The notes under the pieces are model-generated. The model had not been told where the DNA came from. It worked only from the letters and a program-made list of their open reading frames with translations, and ran no database searches. Position numbers and translations under genes: made by a program. A stretch of 64,000 bases of DNA from Nocardia rhizosphaerihabitans (lineage in GTDB: Bacteria > Actinomycetota > Actinomycetes > Mycobacteriales > Mycobacteriaceae), in assembly GCF_014646295.1 (NCBI RefSeq), contig NZ_BMNE01000003.1, forward strand, positions 1 through 64,000, in the 5' to 3' direction. Positions 9,111 to 17,835 of the stretch are shown in pieces. How positions within the stretch are numbered: the stretch's first letter is position 1; the number at the start of each line of letters is the position of its first letter.

Positions 9111-10661
9111 TCAGGCGGCGACGAGGCGCCGCTCACGCGGCGCGGGCACGTGCAGGCCGAGGTAGACCCGGCAGGTCGTGCAGAACCCGTCGTCGTGCAC
9201 GGGCACGTACTTCGTGCACCCTTCGCACCTACCGGGCCGCTGCCCGGGCGGCAGGACCCGCTCACGCCGACGCTTCGAAGGGGCTGGTGCCGGTGCGAGC
9301 TCGGCATCGACCTCGACCGGCGCCGGTGCGCCGGGCAGGTCGGAGTGATCGGCGAGGAATCGGTCGATCACCGCGGTCAGCCATTCCGGGGCGCGGCGGC
9401 GGACCTCGGCGAGCAACGCGTACGCCGAGTCCCGGTAGTGCTGCGCGAAATACGCGCAGTAGGCGGCGGCGAGATCGGCGCCGGTGAACCGGGGCGCGAG
9501 CTCGGGAAGACCGGTGCGGCCGTCGCTGCGACAGTAGTCACATAGCCCGTCGTCGCTGCGCAGCACACCGTCGCGGGCGTGGACGGGACGCTGGTCGGCG
9601 GTCGGGCGTTCGACGAAGCACGACACGCACCGCCACCCTGCGACCGGGGTCATGGCGGTGCGGAAGTCGTCGAGACCGTTGCCCTGGAACAGGTATGCCT
9701 CGCGCCGGTCGCCGCGGGAGCGCAGGCCGGTGCGTTCGGCCGCCCACGTGTGGGAGTGTTCCGGCGACTTCACCGATTCACCCGCCAGCGCGCGTTCGTG
9801 GTCGCGCTGATCGGCGACGTGGGCGCAGTACTGGTGATCCCAGATCGCTTCGGACAAGTCGGTGGGCAGCGGTGGCCGTTCACCAGGCTGCCGCGGCGTC
9901 CACCCACGTGGCGCGGACGTCGTGAGAGTGATTCCACGCGCGGCCAATTCGGCCCAGCGCTGGCGCAGGCGCGCCTGGTCAGCGACTTCAGTATCGACGA
10001 ACAAGCTCTCACGCACATAGGTCGTCACGACGGACGGTTCAACCTCGGCCGGCCGCCGGTGGCCGCGGGCGATTACGCGGGCCCGGATCTGTTCGGGACT
10101 CAACCGGGACGCGTCGATGCGTTTGGTCGGCGCCAGAGACAGCCGCGGTAGCGGGTTGTACCAGGTGCGGATGGACTGGCGAGGCATCTCCGCGGCGGCG
10201 AGCTGGACTTCGAGCTTGGCCCGCTCGTCCTCGATAGTGGTGCCGTTGCGACGAGCACGGGTCGCGAGGAGGTGATTCAGATCGTGGTCGCTGTGGGAGT
10301 GCAGGCCGGGATCGGTGTCGGGCACCAACGCCAGCATCCGTTCTCGCCCGAGGTCGTCGGCGTGGCGCCACAACGCGTCCAGGCGCCGCAGTGCGGCTTC
10401 GCGCGGGTGCAGGGTGAACTGTTCGACCATGAAGTCCAGCAGCCACCAATCGGCGTCGGTCGCCAACTCGAGTGCGGCGGGGAACGCCTTGAACGCCGCC
10501 CGGCGGTCGAGGTCGAGCTGGAGCTCGATGGCGAAGATCGCGTCGAGGAACGCACGAGTTCCCGCCACCTGTTCCGGATCGACGACGGCAGGCGCGACGA
10601 CGCCGGGTTCGACGGTCGGGGCTTGGAGGACCTGAGGGTAGGGGTGAGCGATAGCAGACAC
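9111..10661 (-). CDS. zinc-ribbon protein related to the relaxase C-terminal module
   Basis: GTG start at 10661 with AGGAG seven bases upstream; the open frame continues to 11048 but that extension is Arg/Pro-rich and lacks a site. The 516-residue product has an alpha-helical N-terminal half, then GWRCVSCFVERP...RSDDGLCDYCRSD near residues 340-385 and a C-terminal ribbon CEGCTKYVPVHDDGFCTTCR. The central Cys module closely matches the relaxase tail (CVECSLERS...RSDDGLCQPCRDD). No catalytic motif is visible. A nucleic-acid-binding or partner protein of the relaxase is a reasonable inference, not more. Confidence 0.78.
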   Translation of the reverse strand: MSAIAHPYPQVLQAPTVEPGVVAPAVVDPEQVAGTRAFLDAIFAIELQLDLDRRAAFKAFPAALELATDADWWLLDFMVEQFTLHPREAALRRLDALWRHADDLGRERMLALVPDTDPGLHSHSDHDLNHLLATRARRNGTTIEDERAKLEVQLAAAEMPRQSIRTWYNPLPRLSLAPTKRIDASRLSPEQIRARVIARGHRRPAEVEPSVVTTYVRESLFVDTEVADQARLRQRWAELAARGITLTTSAPRGWTPRQPGERPPLPTDLSEAIWDHQYCAHVADQRDHERALAGESVKSPEHSHTWAAERTGLRSRGDRREAYLFQGNGLDDFRTAMTPVAGWRCVSCFVERPTADQRPVHARDGVLRSDDGLCDYCRSDGRTGLPELAPRFTGADLAAAYCAYFAQHYRDSAYALLAEVRRRAPEWLTAVIDRFLADHSDLPGAPAPVEVDAELAPAPAPSKRRRERVLPPGQRPGRCEGCTKYVPVHDDGFCTTCRVYLGLHVPAPRERRLVAA

Positions 10662-10753
10662 AGCAGATCTCCTGACTTTCGGACGAGAGATACCGGCGGC
10701 ACCCGGGCGCGCTGGAACGCGACGCTTTTCACGACAAAGGAGGGTGCCGGGCT

Positions 10754-10966
10754 GGGGTGGGCCCAGCCGAGGGCGACCGACCAGGACAGCGGGCGACACG
10801 GCGGAGGGAACGCGCCATTGCGTGCGGGGGCGAATTCCCCGCGCCCATCCGGCCGAGTCCGGTGGGCGCGGCTGGTGGCGGCGTGGGGAATTCGTTTCCG
10901 CCGGGCGCGGGCCCGTAGCCGTGGCGCACGATGGCCTGGTAGCCCTCGAAGGGCTGGGTCCACCCC
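10754..10966. repeat. large imperfect palindrome (nested inverted repeats)
   Basis: The intergenic region between the zinc-ribbon gene and ssb folds back on itself. Outer arms 10754-10768 and 10952-10966 match at 14 of 15 bases (GGGGTGGGCCCAGCC against its complement). Inner arms 10831-10845 and 10880-10894 also match at 14 of 15 (CGAATTCCCCGCGCC). Shorter matching blocks, such as GAGGGC and ACCAGG, lie between them in the same order, so the two halves look like diverged inverted copies of one sequence. It could be an origin, oriT or structured leader; no gene is supported here. Confidence 0.6.
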
Positions 10967-11128
10967 AGACCGTCACCCGGACCCACCGCCTCTGGACCCG
11001 CTCCTGGCAGGGGTCGCTGACCAGAGCTATGTAAGGACTTTGGTGCACCGGTGTCGAGGACGGACCGACTGGCGATTCGGGACCGATAGCCGCCCAACGA
11101 ATCTGGACGGGTCAGCAGACCTGTGCGT

Positions 11129-11692
11129 TCAGAACGATGGCTCGCCGAAACCGGCACCTGCCCCGGCGCTTACCGGCGTCTCCCACGGCGCCCGCCCGCC
11201 GGCGGGTTCGCTGGTGTCGCCGGTCCGTGGAGTGAGGTTCTGGGTCTGCGCGGCTGGTGTGTCGTTCGCGCGAGTGGTGCGGGTTGTGGTGTCGGGCTGG
11301 GCGAACCCGCCGCCGCTGCTGCCGGTCCGGCCGGTGCGGGTGACCTTCGCGGTCGCGTTGCGCAACGAGGGGCCGACCTCGTCGACCTCGAGTTCGACAA
11401 CTGTTCGCTTCTCGCCCTCGCGCGTCTCGTAGGATCGCTGCTTCAGACGACCGGTGACGATCACCCGCGCGCCCCGCTCCAACGACTCGGCGGCATTCTC
11501 TGCGGCCTCACGCCACAGATTGCACCGCAGAAACAGAGCATCGCCGTCGCGCCACTCGTTGGCCTGGCGATCGAAGAACCGCGACGTCGAGGCCACCGTG
11601 AAATTGGCAACAGCGATACCAGCGGGGGTGAACCTCAGCTCCGGCGGCGCAGTCAGATTTCCTGTGACAGTGATGACCGTGTCTCCGGCCAT
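11129..11692 (-). CDS. ssb: single-stranded DNA-binding protein
   Basis: Binds single-stranded DNA during replication or conjugative transfer. The 187-residue protein starts at ATG 11692 (GGAGG five bases upstream), which gives the normal SSB N-terminus [19 protein letters not shown]. The OB-fold continues through [36 protein letters not shown] and [21 protein letters not shown] disordered Gly/Thr-rich tail follows and ends GFGEPSF; chromosomal actinobacterial SSBs typically end in DEPPF-like acidic tips, so this tip is weaker. Location next to relaxase-region genes indicates a plasmid-type SSB. Confidence 0.95.
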   Translation of the reverse strand: MAGDTVITVTGNLTAPPELRFTPAGIAVANFTVASTSRFFDRQANEWRDGDALFLRCNLWREAAENAAESLERGARVIVTGRLKQRSYETREGEKRTVVELEVDEVGPSLRNATAKVTRTGRTGSSGGGFAQPDTTTRTTRANDTPAAQTQNLTPRTGDTSEPAGGRAPWETPVSAGAGAGFGEPSF

Positions 11693-12062
11693 GGGAACCT
11701 CCAAATTCAGAGTGACAGATTGACCGCTCGATGTGTCGAGGCGGCAACGGGTTTGACGACCAACCGCGAAGTTCGAGAACCGACGGTCTCGGATGCCCTC
11801 GCGCAACCGGCTCGTGAGGGGCAAGGTCGGGTCGCCGGTCATGAAGGGCACTTCGGTGGGTGTGAATGCACATGCGATGTGCCGCACGATCCTGGATGCT
11901 GGTAATCCGGGCCATCTGCTACCTGGGCGAAGCAGTATGTGGATGGGCGGATGCCGACGACTCGACGTCCGCAGTCGGTGCCTTCGACACGCGCACCGGA
12001 GGCGGGACAGACGCGCCGTTACGGGGCTGAGCGGCACGGTGTTCGTGGGTACCGTTGCGGGC

Positions 12063-12353
12063 GTGCAGAACAGAGCCGCACGCGCCGCCGCCCGGCGACA
12101 GGTCGCCGCCTATCACCAGGCCCGCCTCACCGAGCTTGTCACCACCCTCGGCGAAGCGATCGACCGCTTCCGCGCCGGCGAGGCCGATGCGTTCGAGACC
12201 GACGCGGCAATCCACCACTACACCCAGGCCGCCCGCAAGTTGTGGGTGTTCTGCGACCAGAGCGGATCCCAGGTCGAGTTCACCGCGGACCTGATAGAAC
12301 AACTCGACGCCGAGGGCGAAGCCATCGACTGGTGGAACCAGCAGCACCGCTGA
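12063..12353 (+). CDS. small helical protein (96 aa), unknown function
   Basis: The coding signal begins at GTG 12063 ([21 protein letters not shown]). The open frame extends upstream to 11793 but that part reads as antisense of the ssb leader. There is no Shine-Dalgarno sequence, so translation may be leaderless, which is common in this group. The protein is almost entirely helical and acidic, ending [14 protein letters not shown] recall similar short proteins in Nocardia and mycobacteria but no function. It is divergent from ssb and convergent with the ParB gene. Confidence 0.7.
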   Translation: MQNRAARAAARRQVAAYHQARLTELVTTLGEAIDRFRAGEADAFETDAAIHHYTQAARKLWVFCDQSGSQVEFTADLIEQLDAEGEAIDWWNQQHR

Positions 12354-12512
12354 CCATTCGAATCGACACAACATCGGTTCCGTACAGGCCCCGAATAACA
12401 CAGCAGCAGAGAGGTGCTGCGCACGGCGGACATGGCATCATCGCCGAACTCGACAACTCCAGGCACGTCCCCAGGCTCGCCTCCACCGACGAGCCGAGGA
12501 CCGGCAGCCTGG

Positions 12513-13439
12513 TCAGGCCGCGACCGGCAGGTCCTGATCCTCGTCGTCGGCGGGTTCGGTGTTCACCGGGTCGGCGTGGGGGTTGTCGAGGTCGATGTCG
12601 CGGTAGTCGATGTCACCGGCGGTGGCGAGTTCGACATCGACGAGCCGAAACTCCTCGGATCCGTTGGTCTTGGCGAGTTTTCGGGCGGCCTCGGCGAGGA
12701 AGTGCAGGTATCGAGCCGCGGCGCCGTTAGGACGCCGCCACGAGTCCTTGTCCAGGCGCGCTTCATGGGCGGCCAGCACCAGGCCGAACACGAGCACCCA
12801 CGCCCGCCCGGGTGTCGCCGCAGTCGCTTTGGCGATCAGATCGTCGGCGGTGTCGGCGCCGAGGAGGTCGCGGGCAAGATCGGCCGCGGGCCACCCCAGC
12901 AATCCTGGTTCACGGGTCAACGACACCGCGACCAGTTCCGCGGCCCCGGCCGGGGCGGTCCGCGCCGAGAGCAACTGGGTCAGGAACTCGATGCGGCGGG
13001 CCTTGGCCGCGACACCACGTTTGTTGAGCTCGATCACCCGGGCACGCTTGGCGCGTTCCTGTTCCCGCTCGGCCTGCTGCTGTTCGCGTTCGGCCTGCTG
13101 GCCGGCGTCACCGCCGGCCTGTAGACCGATAACGTCGGAGACATGGTCGACGTGGCGAAGTCCACTCTCGGCCAAGGCTGCCGCAGGCAGATAGTAGGCG
13201 GGCATCCACGCGTCGCGAGCGGTGAGCCCGTGCGCGCTCCGCATCCCTTGTGCGGGTTCGGCGTCGGGGCCCATTTCGCGAGTCTCCCAGTCGACGGTGG
13301 CGGGATCGACGAGCTCGCCGGTGGTCTCGTCGAGGAGTTCGGCGTCGTCGACCAAGTCGAGGAACACCCGCCACCGCTTCGCGTCGGCAATAGATCTCGG
13401 TTTCGCTGACCGGCAGCCCGTCACCGGTGAGAAGTTCAC
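12513..13439 (-). CDS. C-terminal part of frameshifted ParB-like protein
   Basis: This frame continues the ParB-like protein encoded immediately upstream but is out of phase with it. Coding sense begins near 13390 (DAKRWRVFLDLVDDAELLDE); the first residues before that are noise from overlapping the other frame, and the GTG at 13439 has no binding site. The region contains a coiled coil rich in EREQQQAEREQERAKR, then a helical domain and an acidic tail (EPADDEDQDLPVAA). Restoring two bases (for instance GC after TATTGC) at about 13385-13392 would join the frames. Either a sequencing error or a real disruption. Confidence 0.6.
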   Translation of the reverse strand: MNFSPVTGCRSAKPRSIADAKRWRVFLDLVDDAELLDETTGELVDPATVDWETREMGPDAEPAQGMRSAHGLTARDAWMPAYYLPAAALAESGLRHVDHVSDVIGLQAGGDAGQQAEREQQQAEREQERAKRARVIELNKRGVAAKARRIEFLTQLLSARTAPAGAAELVAVSLTREPGLLGWPAADLARDLLGADTADDLIAKATAATPGRAWVLVFGLVLAAHEARLDKDSWRRPNGAAARYLHFLAEAARKLAKTNGSEEFRLVDVELATAGDIDYRDIDLDNPHADPVNTEPADDEDQDLPVAA

Positions 13440-14259
13440 TGTCGGGGATCAGGTCGGTGCCGATGTCGGGCAGGTCGGTCAGCACCCCGAACCCGAACGC
13501 GGCATACGGCAGTGCTGCCCGCAGTCGGTCGCGGCGGGTCTGGCGGTCCTCGGCGATGAGGCGAGCCTGGTAGTCGAACTGGTAGCGCGTCACGCTGGTC
13601 AAGGTGTCGACGGCGTCGGTGTCGCCAAGCGTTTCGTATCCGGCGAGGGTTTCGAGCTGGTCGAGGCTGAGCTGGCCGTCGTCGAGCAACCGCCGCGCGG
13701 TGTCCGAACGGCCGATCGCCCCGGCCTTGCGGATCCGCGACCGGTCCGAGGCTTGCAAGCCTTCGGCGATGCGGGTCACGCCGGCGCCGAGGTCGAGCAT
13801 GAGCGCGACACCGGCGGCGCGGGCGGAGTCGGTCAACTCGATGCGGCGGTCGTTGAGGTTGATCTGGGTCAAGATCCGCTCGATCTGGCGCTCCCGGTCA
13901 CCGATGCTCGGGTCGACCTCACTCACCCACACCGGCACCGTTTCCTGCCCGGTGGCGATCGCGGCCAGCGTGCGGACCTGGCCGTCGATGACATGAACAC
14001 TGCCGTCGGGTTCGCGGACGGCCAGGATCGGGTTACGCACCCCGAACCGGCGGATCGAGGCGACCTCTTTCGGATGGTCGGCCAGATCCGGGGCCGGGCG
14101 CACATTGTTGCCGGTGATCACCAGAGTCCGCGGATCCAGATTCTGCGCGATCGCACCGGACGGCGGCGCCTGGGCGGGCTCGGCGCTCGACTCGACGACA
14201 GCCATGGGTGGGGGATCGGCGACATCGAGGTCGCTGGAGTCGGTCACGACAGTGGTCAA
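13108..14259 (-). CDS. parB: ParB/Srx-fold partition-type protein, N-terminal part (frameshifted)
   Basis: Predicted DNA-binding partition or nuclease-type ParB protein of the plasmid backbone. TTG start at 14259 with AAAGGA six bases upstream. The ParB/Srx fold is seen as LDPRTLVITGNNVRP, IRRFGVRNPILAV and VHVIDGQVRTLAAIATG (residues about 40-110), followed by an HTH-like segment GVTRIAEGLQASDRSRIRKAG near 170. Meaningful sequence ends near ETEIYC, after which this frame becomes Arg-rich noise to 13108; the true continuation is in the ORF at 12513-13439. No ParA homologue is visible in the window. Confidence 0.75.
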   Translation of the reverse strand: MTTVVTDSSDLDVADPPPMAVVESSAEPAQAPPSGAIAQNLDPRTLVITGNNVRPAPDLADHPKEVASIRRFGVRNPILAVREPDGSVHVIDGQVRTLAAIATGQETVPVWVSEVDPSIGDRERQIERILTQINLNDRRIELTDSARAAGVALMLDLGAGVTRIAEGLQASDRSRIRKAGAIGRSDTARRLLDDGQLSLDQLETLAGYETLGDTDAVDTLTSVTRYQFDYQARLIAEDRQTRRDRLRAALPYAAFGFGVLTDLPDIGTDLIPDSELLTGDGLPVSETEIYCRREAVAGVPRLGRRRRTPRRDHRRARRSRHRRLGDSRNGPRRRTRTRDAERARAHRSRRVDARLLSACGSLGREWTSPRRPCLRRYRSTGRR

Positions 14260-14326
14260 CAGAGTTCCTTTCAACGGGGCCGGGGAGGGCGGAGCGTTGT
14301 GGAGAGGCGAAGCAGGGCAAATGCGC

Positions 14327-14587
14327 TCAGCGGGTGGTGCGGGTGGCGCGAGCGACGTTGATCGGGAACAACCGCAGGGCGCCGTCGGTATCGGGTCGGT
14401 AGGTCCAGTGCTTGCCGCGCCAGCTCGGGGCCTGGCTGCGCCAGCGGTCGACGACCGGATCCTCGCCGAGGTCGGCGATGGCACCGGCGGTGCCGAGGTG
14501 CTCGCGGAGAGCGAAGTCGTTGCGGGGCACCGATTCCACGACAACGTCGACGGTCGGGTCGGGGACAACGGTGGGGGAGGCGGACAT
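14327..14587 (-). CDS. hypothetical protein (86 aa)
   Basis: ATG start at 14587 preceded by AGGAG at a 7-base spacing. The short acidic-to-basic protein contains VVVESVPRNDFALREHLGTAG and ends with a basic WRGKHWTYRPDTDGALRLF segment. No family recognised. It lies 67 bases upstream of the parB start in the same direction, so the two are probably cotranscribed, with a possible operator at 14733-14748 in front of them. Confidence 0.65.
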   Translation of the reverse strand: MSASPTVVPDPTVDVVVESVPRNDFALREHLGTAGAIADLGEDPVVDRWRSQAPSWRGKHWTYRPDTDGALRLFPINVARATRTTR

Positions 14588-14732
14588 GGGTGTGCTCCTG
14601 TTGTGGTGTCGGTGGCGGGTCTGGACAGGGATGCCATGTGTTGCGGGTGCTTCCGCGGTGGCCGCGCTGGTCGGGATCGGCGAGGCCAGGAACTGGGCAC
14701 CTTCAGCCAAGAATGGAGAACATAGTCGTTCT

Positions 14733-14748
14733 TGTATAGCGTCATACA
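14733..14748. promoter_or_regulatory. inverted repeat TGTAT-N6-ATACA
   Basis: A 16-base dyad, TGTAT then AGCGTC then ATACA, sits in the divergent intergenic region between the small parB-operon gene (minus) and the gene at 14791 (plus). It is placed well for an operator controlling either side, perhaps bound by the ParB-type protein. Five-base arms are short, so chance occurrence is possible. Confidence 0.35.
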
Positions 14749-14790
14749 CTTGTCTAGGCGTCAAAGTTCCTGCTGTGGGAGCATTTCCCG

Positions 14791-15234
14791 ATGGGCATGT
14801 GGGAGGAAGCTGAGCGCGACGCTCGGTCGGCGGCGGAGGCGCACCAGGCCATGGTCCGCGCGGAACAGGCTCGCCAGGCCGAGGTCGCAGCCCAGCTTGC
14901 TGCGGTGCACGAGTTCATCGAAGCCATGGCGCGACTGGCGATCGCACCGCAGCGGCACCGGTGGTACAACGAGGCAAATCGGAGTCGTAATCTCATTGGT
15001 GGTGTCACCGGCTGGTCGGTCCACAACCCTCGGAAGCCGGACCCCGACGGCGGCCTCGTGGTGACTCCGACCGCGCAAATACACAGCATGACCTTCAAGA
15101 CCTCGCTGATGAGGCACGGCAAGAAGCCACTCGATCTGACCACGCTGCATTCAGTTTGGGTGGACTACAACACCGGCTCAGTTCCCCTGGCCCAAATTCT
15201 CCGCAGCGGCCTGGCCGCGGCAATGCGGGGGTAG
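14791..15234 (+). CDS. hypothetical protein with N-terminal coiled coil (147 aa)
   Basis: ATG at 14791 (MGMWEEAERDARSAAEAH) with GGGAG about ten bases upstream. Residues 4-50 form an Ala/Glu-rich helix, followed by a compact domain with RHRWYNEANRSRNLIGGVTGW and VWVDYNTGSVPLAQIL. No signal peptide or Cys cluster. Antisense frames over the same bases are Cys/Arg-rich and were rejected. Function unknown; divergent from the parB operon. Confidence 0.65.
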   Translation: MGMWEEAERDARSAAEAHQAMVRAEQARQAEVAAQLAAVHEFIEAMARLAIAPQRHRWYNEANRSRNLIGGVTGWSVHNPRKPDPDGGLVVTPTAQIHSMTFKTSLMRHGKKPLDLTTLHSVWVDYNTGSVPLAQILRSGLAAAMRG

Positions 15235-15485
15235 CGGCCTTCTACGTGCACGTGTCGGTCACCGTCGCGCGTCGCCGGATGCCGGGCACAACCAGGGGTG
15301 AGTGGACCGAAAGGACTGGGTTCTCCCTGCCGCCTGGACCCGCGCTGGTCGACCGGACCGCCGACTCGACTGACATCGCTGTCGATCGTCCATGACCGTA
15401 GCCCGGTATTCGACACCGGCCTGCCCCTTGTCATGGCGATCGAGGCGCGACAGCGAAGCCGCCATATGAGTATGGTCGCGGCGTG

Positions 15486-15932
15486 TTAGCGCCGGGAGCG
15501 CTGGAGAGGGAGCCAGTCGATGAGGTAGAGCACGACCAAGGTGATCGTCACCGTGTGGTTGAGCAGTCGAGCGATCGGGTCGCCGAAATCCCCGATGACG
15601 ATGAACCACCCTGGCCCTCCGATGAACAGGCTGACGACGATGATCGTGGCCACAATCGTGCGTATCGACCATCGCTTCTGTCGAACACCTGCCGAGGCCC
15701 AGGCAGGGATGGACCCGGCGGTGGCTACGCCGATGAGGAGCAGGAGACCAGCGGCCACGAGGGTCAGACTGAACAGTTTCTTCGCTGCTGGGTCGTTCCA
15801 ATCTCCGCTGACGATCAATCGAACCGCCGCGGCGGCGTAGAGGCCGACCACGACGACCGCAGCACCCTTGCGCCACGGTGACAAGGGGTTGCGGGGTCCA
15901 TCGGACACAGCCGATATGTGCTGACCCGTCAT
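15486..15932 (-). CDS. integral membrane protein, four predicted helices
   Basis: A 148-residue protein with hydrophobic segments around residues 24-40 (AAVVVVGLYAAAAVRLIV), 54-74, 92-112 and 124-143, basic loops between them, and a basic C-terminus LQRSRR. ATG start at 15932; no clear binding site. No family recognised. The following stretch 15933-16327 (about 395 bases) shows no gene I can support. Confidence 0.65.
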   Translation of the reverse strand: MTGQHISAVSDGPRNPLSPWRKGAAVVVVGLYAAAAVRLIVSGDWNDPAAKKLFSLTLVAAGLLLLIGVATAGSIPAWASAGVRQKRWSIRTIVATIIVVSLFIGGPGWFIVIGDFGDPIARLLNHTVTITLVVLYLIDWLPLQRSRR

Positions 15933-16327
15933 GACGTCGCGTTTCTGTGATGAAAGACGTTCGCGCGGGTGGGATTTCGATGAAGCAGTGCGCGGTGCGG
16001 AGATCTCGGGGCTGGTTCACACGACATGACAGGTTCGCTTTCCGTGAAAGGAGTCGAGGCGGCGGCCTGCAGAAGGAAGCGGCGGGGAGGGGAATCAAAC
16101 GATTGCCGGGATCGGGGTGGCGATGACCGGTGACCTGGCCTTGCGGGGTCGCGACGGTGGTCGAAACATCGCCGTGGATCTGGGATCGAGCTGCCGCCAC
16201 CCTCAGGTCGCCTCGTGCACCGGGAGGCGAAGTACTCGTGGCAGGCGAGTGAGTCTCAGCGCAGTGGCGCAGTCCATCAGCCGAGGCGACCGGGGCCTGC
16301 GCGCGGCCGCGGGTGGCGTGCAGAAGG

Positions 16328-16903
16328 CTACGGTCGGGTCAGGCCGGGGCCGTTGGCCAGGATCTGGCGGTCGGTGAGATCGAGGCGGTAGATCGCGGGC
16401 ATGGGCATCGCGTGGCTGAATGCCCAATCCACTTGGGTGAATCCGAACCCGACAAGGGCGCGCGCGATGAACGTTCCGTGACTGCCGACGACGACGGTGC
16501 CCTCGTCGTGCTGTTGGGCCAGCGCGAGCAGGGCTGCGACCGCGCGGCGGCTGAGCTGGTCCAGACTTTCCCCGCCGACGCGCGCCAATCTCGGCATCGT
16601 CCAGCTGAGAGCGTAGTGGCGGGCGTAGTCCGGGCGGGGCGCGAGCCCGGAGTCCCATTCTCGCAATTCGTGGTCGGTCCGGATGGGTAGGCCCAGGGCG
16701 TGGGCCAGTGGCTGAACTGTTTGGACCGCTCGGAGGTAGGGACTTGACACGATCGCGTGTGGCGCCAGCGCGCGTAGTTCGTCGATCACGCTTCGGGCCT
16801 GCTGGTGTCCCTCGGTGGTCAACGGGCGGGTGTAGTCGTCGGGCCCACCGGGTGAGGGGATGACGGGCGCGGCGTGGCGGAGCAGGATCAGTGTGGCGCG
16901 CAC
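16328..16903 (-). CDS. histidine phosphatase family protein (phosphoglycerate-mutase-like)
   Basis: Phosphohydrolase of the RHG superfamily, substrate unknown. The nucleophile motif LLRHAAP (RHA rather than RHG) sits at residues 7-13, with SSPYLRAVQTVQPLA as the second arginine motif near 53 and VVVGSHGTFIARAL providing the second catalytic histidine near 138. GTG start at 16903 after CGGAAG; it overlaps the upstream gene by 16 bases, implying translational coupling. Length (191 aa) is normal for the family. Confidence 0.85.
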   Translation of the reverse strand: MRATLILLRHAAPVIPSPGGPDDYTRPLTTEGHQQARSVIDELRALAPHAIVSSPYLRAVQTVQPLAHALGLPIRTDHELREWDSGLAPRPDYARHYALSWTMPRLARVGGESLDQLSRRAVAALLALAQQHDEGTVVVGSHGTFIARALVGFGFTQVDWAFSHAMPMPAIYRLDLTDRQILANGPGLTRP

Positions 16904-17232
16904 GGCGGCTTCCGTGTCCGACGAATCGGCGGCATCGCGGGGACTGTCTGTTGCGCGCTGGGCCCCTCGGCAAGGGGGTGGCCGAGGCCGGACCTGTCGT
17001 GCCAGCGCTCACGCAGCAGTTGCAGGCCACGGTTCACCTGCAGCATGCGGGCCTGGACATCGGGGTCGTCAGGGTCGTAGCCCGCTTCGATCAACGCATC
17101 ACGGTCCTCGGGGGTCATGTCAGGTTGGACGTACCGCGCCCGGTCGAGGTTCCCGGCAATTCGGACGACTTGCGCCAGCGGTCCGCAAACCGCGTCAGCC
17201 GAGGTCGTGCGCAGCGGCGCAGGTCGTAACAT
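16888..17232 (-). CDS. hypothetical protein (114 aa) coupled to histidine phosphatase
   Basis: ATG at 17232 overlaps the TGA of the upstream frame (TGATG), so translation is probably coupled. The acidic middle MTPEDRDALIEAGYDPDDPDV is followed by a helical VQARMLQVNRGLQLLRERW and a basic tail. I do not recognise the family. It sits between the disrupted ORF at 17232-17681 and the phosphatase gene, in one operon. Confidence 0.6.
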   Translation of the reverse strand: MLRPAPLRTTSADAVCGPLAQVVRIAGNLDRARYVQPDMTPEDRDALIEAGYDPDDPDVQARMLQVNRGLQLLRERWHDRSGLGHPLAEGPSAQQTVPAMPPIRRTRKPPCAPH

Positions 17233-17681
17233 CAGCTGTCGCCGAGGGGCTCCTCGATCCGGTCCAGCAGCCGCGAGAGAATCCATACCGCAGAGCGCCC
17301 ATCGGTCGCGACGGCTGTGTCCGCGGCATCGTTGTCAAACCACGCTGAGGACCCGGGCCCATCCCGCGCGTCCGATCCGCCAGGCAAAGCGGCCCTGCTG
17401 GCTAGGAGGCCGGTTGATCGGGATCGGTCGGGGTGCGGCCGATCCGCCAGGGGTGCACGGTCCGCGCCGAGCGTGGGCGAAGCGGACGCCGCAGCCGTGG
17501 ATGCTTGCGGGTGTCGGCTTCGGCGTAGCCACGCAGCACCTCGGTCAGCCGGGCGGCGAGGGAGTCGAGCTGCTCGCCGGTGGGCGTGGTCCCGTAGAGG
17601 GCGGTATCGAGGAGCTGGCGGCGGACCGTGGCCAGCGTCGCTGCGGTCGCAGCAGGTGTGACTACAGGTCTTAGTTGTCAC
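17232..17681 (-). pseudogene. frameshifted ORF, first gene of the phosphatase operon
   Basis: The frame opens at GTG 17681 (MTTKTCSH), inside a 25-base repeat, but becomes Arg/Pro noise after about ten codons. One base over, the sequence is clearly coding: TAATLATVRRQLLDTALYG, then TPTGEQLDSLAARLTEVLRG and YAEADTRK, ending at a TAG near 17404, without its own start codon. Sense returns to the first frame near 17345 (WFDNDAADTAVATDGRSAVW) to the stop at 17232. The simplest reading is one helical protein with a +1 shift near 17650, perhaps followed by a second short gene. Decay or sequence error cannot be separated here. Confidence 0.45.
17657..17681 (+). repeat. 25-bp inverted repeat, copy 1
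   Basis: Copy 1 (begins TGTGACTACAGG, ends AGTTGTCAC) matches the reverse complement of 18635-18659 at 23 of 25 bases. Together they bracket the methyltransferase gene. Each copy is itself a rough dyad (GTGAC-aa-CTA facing TAGTCAC), so an operator role is possible. In both copies the outward frame starting at GTG reads MTT[K/R]TCSH, with one synonymous (TGT/TGC) and one conservative change. Confidence 0.65.
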
Positions 17682-17760
17682 CAGTCGTCACCGCCGACCA
17701 CAGCATTCGGTGAGTGGTGCAGGCGACGGTTGTCACCGATTACAGGCTGCTCCTGTCACC
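17675..17760 (+). promoter_or_regulatory. cluster of TGTCACC motifs
   Basis: Four near-identical octamers, TTGTCACC (17675), TCGTCACC (17685), TTGTCACC (17730) and CTGTCACC (17753), lie in 86 bases between the phosphatase operon start and the methyltransferase stop. The first overlaps repeat copy 1. They look like binding sites for one regulator controlling the minus-strand operon; the protein is unknown. Confidence 0.4.
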
Positions 17761-17835
17761 AAGACGGGACGAAGCTTGTTGCCACCGTCGCCCTCGAACC
17801 TCCGGTAGCTGATGAGCGGTCGTGCCCAGCCCGTG

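Noticed and set aside
10662..11048. N-terminal extension of the zinc-ribbon protein
   Set aside because: Arg/Pro-rich, covers the palindrome, and GTG 10661 has AGGAG at seven bases.
14754..15150. Two minus-strand frames opposite the coiled-coil gene at 14791
   Set aside because: Cys/Ser/Arg-rich with no start site; the plus-strand protein has regular helical composition and a binding site.
16203..17030. 275-codon minus-strand frame over the phosphatase
   Set aside because: Arg/Pro-rich and out of phase with the RHG phosphatase motifs.
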